DNA of 64,000 nucleotides, taken from NCBI RefSeq assembly GCF_003473485.1, contig NC_053047.1, positions 3,921,001 through 3,985,000 of the forward strand. The letters run 5' to 3'. Source of the DNA: Medicago truncatula (Eukaryota; Streptophyta; Magnoliopsida; Fabales; Fabaceae). Below are positions 34,023 through 43,993 of this stretch, piece by piece. Position 1 is the stretch's first letter; each line of letters opens with the position of its first letter. The notes below the pieces were generated by a model that was not told where the DNA came from, did no database searches, and saw nothing but the letters and a program-made list of their open reading frames with translations. Position numbers and translations under genes: made by a program.

Positions 34023-36140
34023 TGAATGATGGAAAACAAACAAATGATGTGTCAAATTAAATTAGGATAACGCTGGCCAAATTCGTACTACCTGGCCATA
34101 AACATCAGCAACGATGATGATCCCAAATTGAAAATGATGAATACATTTCAGTGATGATGACATCTTAGTTTTGAAGGAGTGAAAATAACAACTTCGTGAT
34201 CGTTGAATTGAATACTATGCCGACCTCTTGTGTGGTCACAGTCAATCCATGTCGCTGGAGTATGCTCCGTCACCGCCAGAGTTGAAAACTGATGCGGGAA
34301 AATTGGCTCACCAGTACCCAGTAATTTTTTCACTCGCCACCAATGCAAAATCTGTTTCGATTTTAGACTCGCCATTATATGATGTTTACTTCAAAAAATT
34401 AACCTTTTAGTATCTAGTGAACTTGGAAACATGTGAGAGATTGTTATGTTTTCTAATTTCTTTTTTTTAATATTTCAAAAGTTAAGAAGTCCCACATAGT
34501 ATAATTTAGAGAATCTTTGAGCCTTTATATACAAATAGATAACAATCTATCATATTCAAATAACAAATATCAAAGGGTAAACTTAAACTTATTATAGGAT
34601 CATCGGAAGATTGCATTAAAAATATTCAATCATTCATTAACCCTATTTTAGGTTTGTTCTTTGTTTTTTATTTTGCACAACTCATTAGATTTTTTCTTGT
34701 ATAAATACAAAATTTTAAAGACTACTAGTTAAGTAACATAATTAAGCTAATTTTGATTGAAAAACTCGTAACAAATCCATTATAAACTCAAATCAAGTTT
34801 CGAAGAGATTCAATTACATTAAACAAGGTTGAGGTCATTGTATAGACCTTACAATATATTCGATCTTTTAGAGAGAAAAAATATGTCCAACTCTCGGGAA
34901 AATAGACTTACTATATATTCAATCTGTTAGAGAACATGTCAAACTCTAAGAAAAATAGAAAAATAAATGCATAAAAGAACTCATGATTGCTTACAAAAGT
35001 TTGATCAATTGTGTCTACGACAACATAAAAACTGCTATAATTTTTATATTATGCATTATTTAGAATTACATCGAATAAAAACTCTGAATATATACCACTA
35101 TACACATTACAAATTTACCCCTCCACTATGTCACTTGATGTATTCTCTTCAATTTTTGTTTTTCGACTATAATTGGTGCTGTTGAGATTCTATTTATGTT
35201 ATTTTTAGAGCAGAGGTGTTTTTTTTTTTTTTTGGAGGGGGCTGGAAAAAAGTATCACATTTTCATGCAACCTGCAAATTGGATTCTTTTAGTAATGTGG
35301 TGGTGCTATCAAGTTGTGGTGTTTTTAAGTCATTCAAAGGAAGATTTTGTTGGTTGCAGGGGAGATTGGCTTCATAACCATGGGGTAGCATTGGCTACCC
35401 CCAAAAGGAAAAAAATCTCGAATAATTAACATGCTGCTTTTATATGTAGCTACCCCATTCAAATATTATTTAACAACTTCAAACAATTTTGTTAGTTCAA
35501 GGAGAGATGATATTAAAAATACATTTGTAATCTATTTAGTTTAGTGTTAATTATGAATAAATTTGACTTCTGAAAACTCGATAGAACTCAACTTTTATAA
35601 ATAATTTTTTTTAGATTTTTTTTTTTTGTTGCAGTTTCATTAAATATAAGTAAAAATTGTGATAGCTTCGCCGTTGGTTGGTTGAGAGGTTAATTTTTTG
35701 TTGATTTGTGTCACTATATATAAGTCATTGAATCGAGGCTTTGATATCATGTAAATAACGAAGTAAATTAGAAATCATTCAACAAAAAAAAAATGTTGAT
35801 ATTGGATTCAACCTATATTGTTCTTCTTGCCTTTGAAACCCTTATTCATCTTCTTTTTGCAATTAGCAGAGATCTTCAAAATGGAAATAATGATATCTCT
35901 TGCGAGTAAATAGTAAAAGAAGTAAAACCAATACATTAATCAGATAGATATTGCAAACTGTAATGATCATATTCATTTTATGCTGAGAAAAAACTAGTAT
36001 TATACTTTCACATACATCGATCTATTTGTCAATAAAAATGTATAGATGTGGCTGTGACCCATCGCCATATTGAAGCATATTGCTATCATTATAATGATAA
36101 GAAAGGGGGTTGCAGGTTAGGTGGTTGAAGGAATCTAAAT
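34023..36140. other. Intergenic DNA with a duplicated block
   Basis: 34148-34400 has a modestly GC-richer stretch with open frames on both strands but no recognisable family. 34430-35210 is a duplicated block (see its entry). A T run lies at about 35219-35234. The rest is AT-rich with no gene. Confidence 0.4.
34430..35210. repeat. Duplicated intergenic block, paralogous to 54.34-55.17 kb
   Basis: Shared landmarks in the same order are GTGAGA..TTGTTATGTTTT, AAGTTAAGAAGTCCCAC, TTCAATTACATTAA, GTTTGATCAATTGTGTCTAC, TTTTATATTATGCA, ACATTACAAAT and CACTTGATGTATTCTCT. A shorter third copy of the first part is at about 47.69-47.82 kb. The blocks are clearly diverged. Confidence 0.75.
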
Positions 36141-36144
36141 GGTT

Positions 36145-36838
36145 CTTTTAGGTAAGTGGTGTTGGAGGTTAAAAGAGAGAATGGCCTCATATTACGTGTA
36201 GAAGGGGAGGGTGGTTTAGTGTGGTGGCGTAATTTAATCAATATTAGTCAGGATTTTGGGGTGGGTGTGGGAAGATGGATTGATGATGATATTGTTTGTG
36301 AGGTTGGTGAGGGAGCTTCGATTTTATTTTGGTGTGATCCTTGATTGAAAGAAGGGGTTTTGAATGATAAGTTCAGTCGTCTTTTTTATCTTTCTGATAA
36401 TAAAATGGCAATTGTGGCTGAGATGAAGCATTTAGGTTGGGATGAGCGTGGGGAGGCTTGGAAATGGCGTAGGAGGTTATGAGCTTGGGAGGAGGATTTG
36501 TTGAGGGAGTGTAGCACTTTCTTGAATCCTATTGTTTTGCAGGATGATTTTCCTAAGAGGTGGCTATATAATCTACATACCTAAAAAAAAAATATACGGT
36601 CAATAGTGCTTACATTTTTTTATTATCAGCAAATCAACAAAGCATTGAAGTTGATCATCATCTTTTTGACATCGAGATGTTCTTCTGAAAGTTAATCTTT
36701 TTGTATGGTGTCTTCTCTGTAACCGTCTTCCGATGAAAGACAATTTGACCAAGAGGGTGGTGATTCCAGCTACAACTTAGTCTTGTGTGGGATACTGTGA
36801 TTAAATTGAGGATACGACTCATCATTTTTTTCATTGTG
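36145..36838 (+). pseudogene. LINE (non-LTR retrotransposon) reverse-transcriptase C-terminal remnant
   Basis: Broken frames on the + strand carry hallmarks of the C-terminal region of plant LINE ORF2. These are GLVWWRNLINIS, GRWIDDDIVCEVGEGASILF, WCDPWLKEG after one stop codon, FSRLFYLSDNKMAIVAEMKH, LGWDERGEAWKWRRRLWAWE and EEDLLRECSTFLNPI, then FPKRW. After a gap comes the zinc-finger part: VWCLLCNRLPMKDNLTKRVV, CVGYCD, EDTTHHFF. Stops and frameshifts show it is dead. No poly-A tail follows: at about 36838 the sequence changes directly into Helitron helicase text. Confidence 0.85.
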
Positions 36839-36841
36839 AAT

Positions 36842-37568
36842 TCAATTGTTGACCGAATCAACGATTACACATTGGATTTGATTCCAGGTGAAGAGAAAAC
36901 ATATTTGAGCTACAATACACTATATTCACGAAACATAATGCAATGGATGATCTTCACACAAACTGAGATTAAATGTAGAAGTGTTAGTTATGCTATAAAG
37001 GAATATAGATAAAAAAAATTAGGATTGTGCAATGGAACAAGGCTGATTATAACAATGATGTGAAAAATATGCTCTTAGAGAAAATGTGATATTCGAAAGT
37101 AATATCGGCGGCAAAGTTTGTATACCTAGGTCATCTCTAACACCTTATGACGTAAGAATTCCTTTCAAATTTTAATGGAGTCAAATTCCTTTAGTTCTTT
37201 CATTGCAATGACTATATAGTAATAAGAATCAAGGTCAATCACTTGAAAATGTCGGAATATATTTGTCAACGTCTGTGTTCTTACATGATAAATTATATGT
37301 TGCAATTTCAAGAGTTACTTCAAGAGAAGGATTGAAGATATTGATAACTTATGAAGATGACGAAGATGCTATTGTAACTTCAAATGTGGCCTATAGAGAA
37401 GTATTTTGTAATTTATCATAACTAACGTTGTCTGCAACTCATTTCAAGTACTTATCATACTATGTTTAATGCTAAAACAATATTTTTCTATTACTTAATT
37501 GACATAGATGGAAATATATAATATAACTTATCGATAAGACCCTTGCGACACACGGGTTGAAAGTCTAG
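36842..37568 (+). pseudogene. Helitron PIF1-type helicase remnant with probable Helitron 3' terminus
   Basis: The + strand reads, with frameshifts and stops, SIVDRINDYTLDLIPGEEKT, YLSYNTL, LGLCNGTRLII, GGKVCIPRSSLTPYDVRIPF, NQGQSLENVG, YLSTSVFLHDKLYVAISRVT, SREGLKILITYED and VAYREVFCNLS, then a stop at about 37421. This is the C-terminal half of the Rep-helicase protein of plant Helitrons. About 140 bp further on, the sequence GACCCTTGCGACACACGGGT, TGAAAGT, CTAG resembles a Helitron 3' end (terminal CTRR followed by T). The LTR element begins exactly after that CTAG. The upstream Rep part is absent, and LINE text precedes the helicase. Confidence 0.8.
37564..37568. repeat. Target-site duplication TCTAG (left)
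   Basis: The five bases TCTAG immediately precede the left LTR and recur immediately after the right LTR (45356-45360). This is the size expected for a Ty3/gypsy integrase. Confidence 0.95.
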
Positions 37569-38930
37569 TGATAAGTGCTAGAAAGTTGTAATTTAAGTGA
37601 TATATTTTAGGCACTTTTGTTACTTGTTTTGCAAGTTATTAAGGGAAAAGCCGAGAAATAAGTGATTATTGCCCTTTTACGCTTTATCTATCTTACTTCA
37701 CCCATTTGTGCAGGATTCGAACTCAAGACATCAAGCAAAGAGAAGAAAATCGAGAAAAGTACAAAAAGGCAGAAAAAGGAGATCACTCGCCTCCAACTCG
37801 CCATGGCAAGCAGCAAAGGCGAGCAATTCCAGAATGCAACAAAGATCACACGCCACCAACTCGCAATGGCGAGTAGAAGGCGAGCTTACTCGCCATGGCG
37901 AATGGAAGGACTCGCGAGGCGAGTAAGGGCGGTTTAGCCTCTAAATGCTGACGTGGCACAAACCCAATGGGGAAGAAACTTCAACTCGCCATGGCGAATG
38001 AAGCAGCTCGCGAGGCGAGTGAAGGCAGACTCAGAATTCTATAAATAGCCCACTCAACCATTTCAGAAAAAGATAGTTTTTATATAGTTTTTTACTTAGT
38101 TTTTCTCTGAGTTTTTCACTTGTAATATTTCTAGAGAGAGAGATAGGGCTTGTTCTTCATAGAGTGAGAGTGATAGAGAGTGGATTCTTCATTCTTTGTT
38201 GAGAAATCACAAGTTGTAAATGAATCTTTCTCCTTCAATTCATTCTTGCAAGGCTTCCATGACAATGAGTAGCTAAATCTCCTTTGTTGGGATTAGAGGT
38301 ACTTGATCTTAGCTTAACATGTAATCTTTTGATCTATAAATATATGGTTCTAGCATTTGATTTGATATTGATGTTATTCTTGCACTTTAATCTTTATCTT
38401 TGATTTAATTGTGATTGAGAAATACTTTTGAATCTAGGTTTAGAAAAACCATCTATCAAAACATAGGTTCTAGACATGGAATCGATGTTTTGATAATCAC
38501 TTTGTGTATCCAAACCTAAAGCTTTCTTAGCATTCAATAGATCGAGAAATCATCGATTGGACGATAAGATCGACTCTTGAATCATTCAATAGTTTGAGAC
38601 ATCGACGATTGAATGATACAATTGATTTCACAATATTGTTTGGACACGAATAGTGTTGTCGAGGGATACGTGATAATATCAAAGAAAAGCTAGAATCCAT
38701 GTATGATCATTAGGTTACGTGCGACGCTTGATCAAGGAACTCTAATCCTAACAAGTTTCACGCCCTATTAATCTCAATTTTATCGTTTGCAAATGAGTTA
38801 CTAAAACAAACAACCAATTATCTTTTTAACTTGGAATGGTATTTGGTGTCGAACGGTCCGCGATATCGCACTAGTCCCTGAGGAGACGATATAAATACTT
38901 ACAATTGTTTGATGCAAAAATACTACATCA
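37569..38930 (+). repeat. 5' LTR
   Basis: 1,362 bp, TG...CA. A TATA box (CTATAAATAG) lies at about 38039-38048, some 470 bp in, followed by a CT- and GA-rich leader. The U3 part carries about seven partial or full copies of the ACTCGCCATGGCGAGT / CTCGCGAGGCGAGT motifs (37785-38027). Small open frames across this region are by-products of those repeats. Confidence 0.93.
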
Positions 38931-38933
38931 AAA

Positions 38934-38951
38934 TGGCGCCGCTGCCGGGGA
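38934..38951 (+). other. Primer-binding site for tRNA-Asp
   Basis: TGGCGCCGCTGCCGGGGA, three bases after the 5' LTR, pairs with the 3' end of plant tRNA-Asp(GUC) with a single mismatch (C for T, opposite an A). tRNA-Asp priming is typical of Athila-type elements. Confidence 0.85.
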
Positions 38952-39122
38952 CTGGCGTTTAGATATCGTAGACATCGCGACTATTTTATCATTTTAAGCA
39001 TCAGTATATACTCTGTAAATATATTTTCTTTTGGATAGTTATTGGTACTAACCCCTCTTTGCATACAAAGAAAAATTTCTTGTTAGTTATATCCGTTTCA
39101 GATTCTCTACATAAATGAAATC

Positions 39123-39812
39123 ATGGCTGATCATGGTTATAACAACTTCTACACTCCACTGGAATATGAATCATATCAACAGTATCAACAATATCCCTCT
39201 GAAGATGAACGAATATCAAAGATGGAAAATACTTTGAATATCTTCATGCAGCAATCCATGATAAACATGCAGGATACCAATCAGAGATTGAAGAATCTAT
39301 CCTTTCAGATGGAAATGATGCAAGAACAAATCATGGATATTCAAGCCAACATTCAATCCACTCACGGAAAACAAGAAAATAATTCAAATACATTTGAGGA
39401 AGTCGGAAAGATTGTTGAAGAAGGTGTTGATGATACCGAGGAAGACATAATACTAGAAGAATGTAGCACCATGAAAATGGTGGAAGAATTAGAGCCACTA
39501 CATCCAGAAGAATTTCCTCAAGAACGGCCATATACTGAAGAGGCCGAAACTGTTGAAAATGAAGAAGTGATGGAGGTGACAGAGAAAGAGGATCGGATAC
39601 TAATCAAGGAAGAATCAATGGAAGAAAAGGGGAAGAAAGTGAACAAGGTGGAGATTGATCGGATCATAGATGAGATTTGTGCCTTGTTCAATAAACCAAA
39701 GTTAGGGAGGATATGGACTCCACATCAATTATATTTCAAATTCATGGAATTCCTCCCAACACGCAGGATTGAAAAAGATGATGTGTTGTCCGTTTCATTT
39801 TGGCCACCCTAA
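39123..39812 (+). CDS. Retroelement ORF1, degenerate gag-related coiled-coil protein (229 aa)
   Basis: The protein starts MADHGYNNFYTPLEYESYQQ. A Met- and Gln-rich coiled-coil-like segment follows (about 30-85: ERISKMENTLNIFMQQSM, NQRLKNLSFQMEMMQEQI), resembling the linker after capsid in Athila gag. The middle (about 95-175) is very acidic (EEGVDDTEEDIILEE). The tail DEICALFNKPKLGRIWTPHQ, then LPTRRIEKDDVLSVSFWPP, is unfamiliar. There is no CCHC zinc knuckle and no protease motif. Just downstream, GCGCTTGTTGGGAGGCAACC matches a conserved hairpin that follows the pol gene in Athila-like elements, so gag-pol appears to have been lost by a large internal deletion that left its two ends. Confidence 0.7.
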   Translation: MADHGYNNFYTPLEYESYQQYQQYPSEDERISKMENTLNIFMQQSMINMQDTNQRLKNLSFQMEMMQEQIMDIQANIQSTHGKQENNSNTFEEVGKIVEEGVDDTEEDIILEECSTMKMVEELEPLHPEEFPQERPYTEEAETVENEEVMEVTEKEDRILIKEESMEEKGKKVNKVEIDRIIDEICALFNKPKLGRIWTPHQLYFKFMEFLPTRRIEKDDVLSVSFWPP

Positions 39813-40888
39813 CGAAAAAGGCGTCGAGCTAACGACGTTAAACAAGCGCTTGTTGGGAGGCAACCCAACTTTGTAAGTTATTTATTGTTTTAATGCATAC
39901 TAGGTGTAATAGTCATGTGCATACCAAAAACCATTCAAAAATCAGAAGCCAAAAGAAAGCAAAAACCTGAACTGTCATTACTCGCGAGGCGAGTAAAACA
40001 ACTCGCCATGGCGAGTAAACTGGTCATTGACTGCGTTGACCAACCAAACCACTCGCCATTGCGAGTAAATTCGGTCGCGAGGCGAGTAACAGCAGTTCTG
40101 ACAGTTTCAGTTTCCAAAACCACTAACTCCTTCATTTATTTCTCTTAACTACCCATTACCAACAATTTTCTTTTCATTTTCGGTTTTCATTTCTCTCTCA
40201 TCAAAATCTCTCAAACATTTCTTCTCCCAAACAAACAACAAACCCTAAAATCTCAAAGTTTTCCACACAAATTCAAAATCAAGTCAAGCTTCACATCATA
40301 CCTGCACTTGTATTTCTTTCAATTCAGGTTTGTTGTTGTTTTCCTCCTTAAGCTTTAATGCATGAATGTTCAAAACCCTAGGGTAGAAGATTTTGCTGTG
40401 TACTAAATCTGTAAAAATGGCACCCACATGACTGAGATGAAACAAAATCATGCATGAATTCGTAATGTCCTTCATTCATATTCACATTTTTTGATAACCC
40501 TTTTGTAAAAAGTTCCAATAAAATGGGTTTTTGTGGAACAAATTCGATTTTTCACCAAATGCATGATTTAGTTCATCTTACTGTCATCATCAGGGTCGCA
40601 ATGGTCATAATTAGGGTTAGGAATCATAAAACTGGAACAACTTTTGAAAAAGGGTCGTTTTTGCCATTTTCTGGGCAACTCGCCATGGCGAGTATTCATC
40701 TGGAAACCCAGAATTTTTTCTCAACTCGCCATGGCGAGTTCAATTGCTCGCGAGGCGAGTTTCATCAGCACCTGAATTTTTTTTTCTGAAACAAGCCTCT
40801 GACACTCCAATTGCTCTTTATTGCTTCCATACTGATGTTTAATTATCTATTCTGTTGTGTATGGTATTTCCTGGTTGTGTTTGCAGGT
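39813..40888 (+). promoter_or_regulatory. Retroelement spacer: palindromes, CT-rich leader and possible leader intron
   Basis: This 1.1-kb spacer has palindrome clusters at 39980-40092 and 40677-40760. A CT-rich stretch (40190-40320) resembles a plant 5' leader. A plausible intron runs from GTTTGTTG (donor after TTCAATTCAG at 40328) to the acceptor TGTTTGCAG at 40886, three bases before the ATG of the second frame. It may be the source of a spliced message for ORF2 (inference). Confidence 0.4.
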
Positions 40889-42214
40889 ATGGCTCCTAAG
40901 AAACCCGTGAATACCGGCAAAAGGAAGAAAGGTGAAACATCCACATCTCAACCCCCACCTAGAAACCAACCATTTGACCGAGAGAGATTTAAATCTCGTT
41001 ACCACCAAGACAGATACCGGGAGTTGCTTAAACAGAGCATGTGGCCCGAGAAAGTGTTTAACATAAACCCTCAAGGACCCTACCAAGACCTCTTGAAGCT
41101 TTTAACTGACCAATGGTGGGGAAGACTGCTCCAACCTATCACCGCAATCAATGCTGAGCTCGTGCGTGAATTTTACGCCAATGCTCTTCCTGAAAACCTC
41201 ACCGATCCATTTGTCTATGAAACCTTTGTGAGAGGTCGCACCATCCGCTTCGATCGCGAAGCTATTAACATCTATCTCGGTAACAGCTTCCCACTAAGTG
41301 ATGAGGATGAGATGGATGAATTCCATGACAACCAAAATCGAGGCACCTTTAACATTGAGCCAATGAGAGAAACAATCAAAAGGGCTATCTTACTAGAGGG
41401 TGAAACCTATGACGTGAGTAATGCTGGAAGACATCACAGAGCACAATATAAACTCATGAACAAAACTTGCAAATTCATCTTGAAGTTTATCCTTCACAAT
41501 GTCAGACCTAACAACCACTTGTCCGATTGCACTGTGGATGTATGCCCACTCATATACTACATTCTCAAGGGCTTCAAGGTTGACATAGCCCGCACATTAG
41601 CATGGGAGTTAAGGCTGGTCACCCTCCAAGGAAAAAGTGAGCCAAAAACCCGCCTAGCTTTTCCTGGACTCATCATGGGCTTGATTAAAGATTCACGAAT
41701 GAAGTTGCCCATCGCTGTACATGAGGAACTCCGGAACCCCGTTGATGATGACTTCATCAGACGTTACATCATGAGTGACCCAAAGCCGGAAAAAGGAAAA
41801 CAAGCCTCATCTTCTCAGGCACATCATCCACAATCAGGGTCCGAACCATTTCAGATGCCAACCACAACTGCCTTTGACTTTGCCAGCTACACTCAATGGC
41901 AATACCAGTGCCATACCCATACTTGGAATATGCTGGAAGCTACAAACCGTGCTAATACTTATCTTCAGCAGTCTCAGTATTTAGTGCAGCAGCAGGCAGA
42001 TTACCCTCCGGAGGTGATGTCACAATTTATGACACCAGAGGCCTTTCAAGCTCATGTTTCTTGGCCTGAGGGCAGGCCAGATCCTTACGGAGGGGGTGGA
42101 TCATCGTTCGGGACGCTTTCTGACGATATATTGATGGGAGATTCTGACAGAGACGATCCAGACAGAGTCCCAAGTGCAACTGGTGGTTCAGATGATGATG
42201 ACATGCAGGGTTGA
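40889..42214 (+). CDS. Retroelement ORF2, 'putative plant transposon protein' domain (env-position)
   Basis: The frame is open from 40811, but the preferred start is the ATG at 40889. The 26 residues before it look like translated non-coding sequence, and a splice acceptor sits directly ahead. The resulting 441-aa protein begins MAPKKPVNTGKRKKGETSTS, a basic nuclear-type tail. It contains the domain found in the last ORF of Athila-like elements: QWWGRLLQPITAINAELVRE, FYANALPENL, VRGRTIRFDREAINIYLG, and later YYILKGFKVDIARTLAWELR and RLAFPGLIMGLI. The C terminus is Gln-rich, then acidic (GGSDDDDMQG). This domain has no known enzymatic activity. No transmembrane segment is present in the ATG-40889 form, so a true envelope role is doubtful. 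Confidence 0.75.
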   Translation: MAPKKPVNTGKRKKGETSTSQPPPRNQPFDRERFKSRYHQDRYRELLKQSMWPEKVFNINPQGPYQDLLKLLTDQWWGRLLQPITAINAELVREFYANALPENLTDPFVYETFVRGRTIRFDREAINIYLGNSFPLSDEDEMDEFHDNQNRGTFNIEPMRETIKRAILLEGETYDVSNAGRHHRAQYKLMNKTCKFILKFILHNVRPNNHLSDCTVDVCPLIYYILKGFKVDIARTLAWELRLVTLQGKSEPKTRLAFPGLIMGLIKDSRMKLPIAVHEELRNPVDDDFIRRYIMSDPKPEKGKQASSSQAHHPQSGSEPFQMPTTTAFDFASYTQWQYQCHTHTWNMLEATNRANTYLQQSQYLVQQQADYPPEVMSQFMTPEAFQAHVSWPEGRPDPYGGGGSSFGTLSDDILMGDSDRDDPDRVPSATGGSDDDDMQG

Positions 42215-43993
42215 GGAGGAAGAGAAGAGACGTGAAAGTTCACCTTTATTGAGTGACATTTTATAAGCTTTCAGTCGATTCTTTCCCTTCTCTTTTATTT
42301 CCTTTATTTGCTTTCGATTCCAGCTATTTTAACAAATATTTGCTTCTGTTGTTTTATCTTGGCACTTATGACTCATAATTTTGTTCACTTATTTTAACTA
42401 TTTTAACTATTACTTTGTTCACTTATTGTGGGATATTATGTTTAAACAATTGCTTTAATTAGTATTGTGATGTTCACATTGTTCAAAGTTGTATTGTGTT
42501 GTTTTATATTAGCACTTTTGGTTTATATCAAGTACTTTGTTTTTGAAAATTGTGGAAGTTTCTCTAGTTTATCACTCTTGCTTATTGAAAAGAAAATGCT
42601 CAAAGCTTCAAATTTCAAAGCGCTTGAAAGAGCCAAAACTTGAGCAAAATTCTCGGATGATTGATAATGATAGATAGTTTGTGATAAAGCGCAAAGCCAA
42701 GGTACAAGTTTCCAGTTTTTCTAGGTTTTTACTTGAATAGGAAACAAGTACTTTGCACAAATTTCAATTCATTTAGTTCTCCTCGATAATGTGTTTGTTT
42801 GTGAACCACTTAGTACTAGCCAAAAAGTGAGGAAACCTCAAATATTTGTACTATATGCAAGGAGACCAGCATTCATTGTTTTAACTCGGTCATTTTATGT
42901 TAAATCTAATATTTGTTTTGAATTGTGTAAAGACATGGAAAGGATCAAGGCATATTTTGTTTAATGAGAGAAACATACTTGACCACAAATAGCCTACCTT
43001 GTGAGAAGAGCGAGTATTTGTTAACCCACTTGAGCCAAATGAAGCAAGGTCCTCAATTATGAACTGTCAATTCATAAGCACAATGCTTGATGAATTCGCC
43101 CTATATTTTTAAAAATCCAGTTCATTTTTGTTGCACTATCGGACCTTGATATGTTTTAATTGTTGAACCCTAAACCTTCATCGTTATTTGTCCCTTTTTG
43201 CCATAGATTAAGGGAACATTCAAATAGGGTATGTTTTCATTCAAGTTGGGGAGAAAAAGGTAGATGTCATCATTTGTCAAGTAAATTGGTGTAATCAGAA
43301 ATTTTGATCAAGACAACATTGTTTGTATATAAAAAAAAAAAAAAAAAAAAAAAAAATGTGTACATGATAAAAATGAGAAAAGAAGAAAAAGAAAAAGAAA
43401 GAAAAATCCAAAAATAGAATAAGTTGTCAAGATCAAGGAGTATCATGTTTTAACACCAAGGGTTTGTTAGGGAATTCTAGTAAATTTGTCTTTTGAATGT
43501 GAATAGAAGGAATGTTCCCTTATGCTTGGCCATTTGAATTCAATTGACCCACAAATGTCCTTTCTTTTGTAGCCAAGCCAAATTACAACCCTAAAAGACC
43601 TTTTGATGCATGTTTTTATGCTTTTTGAAATGATAATTGGATGGACATATAACTTGATTTGGATGTTAACTTGATTGCCGGATGTGTGTTCATAACCCTC
43701 ACTCATTTGATTTCAATTGAATATCTACTTACAAAGAAGTGTGTTAGGTGTGGTTCGTGAATAAATATTTTATTGACTTGAACTATTTGACATGAACTTT
43801 GTGCATAGGACTCATTTCATATTTGTGGTAGAATTCCAGATTAGTTGGAAACTCAGACTTGCCCGCGCATTCTCTTTGAATCATTCATCTAAAAATGTTT
43901 TCAAACCTTTTGTACTTGTGTCTTGTCATATTAACTTGTTTGATTTTCAAGATTTTGTTTGAGGACAAACAAAGAGTTAAGTTGGGGAGAGTT
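42215..43993 (+). other. Retroelement 3' untranslated region and polypurine tract
   Basis: A 1.8-kb non-coding tail with an A run (about 43328-43356) and phrases typical of Athila-like 3' regions: TTCAAGTTGGGGAG at about 43233, and GAGGACAAACAAAGAGTTAA followed by GTTGGGGAGAGTT directly before the 3' LTR. The last purine-rich stretch is the probable plus-strand primer. No open frame of note. Confidence 0.7.

Noticed and set aside
34148-34410. Open frames on both strands in a GC-richer stretch
   Set aside because: No family similarity, no start or splice context.
37662-37937. Small Arg-rich open frames in both LTRs
   Set aside because: They start without an ATG or run across the palindromic CTCGCC/GGCGAG repeats; identical in both LTRs and best explained as by-products.
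37785-40760. CRISPR-like array from repeated CTCGCCATGGCGAG words
   Set aside because: Spacing is irregular, repeats are only 14-16 bp, the genome is plant, and no cas genes are present; these are retroelement palindromes.
40811-42214. A true envelope protein in the retroelement
   Set aside because: It sits in the env position, but the only hydrophobic stretch lies before the preferred ATG 40889 and the domain is the plant transposon-protein type; no envelope function is supported.
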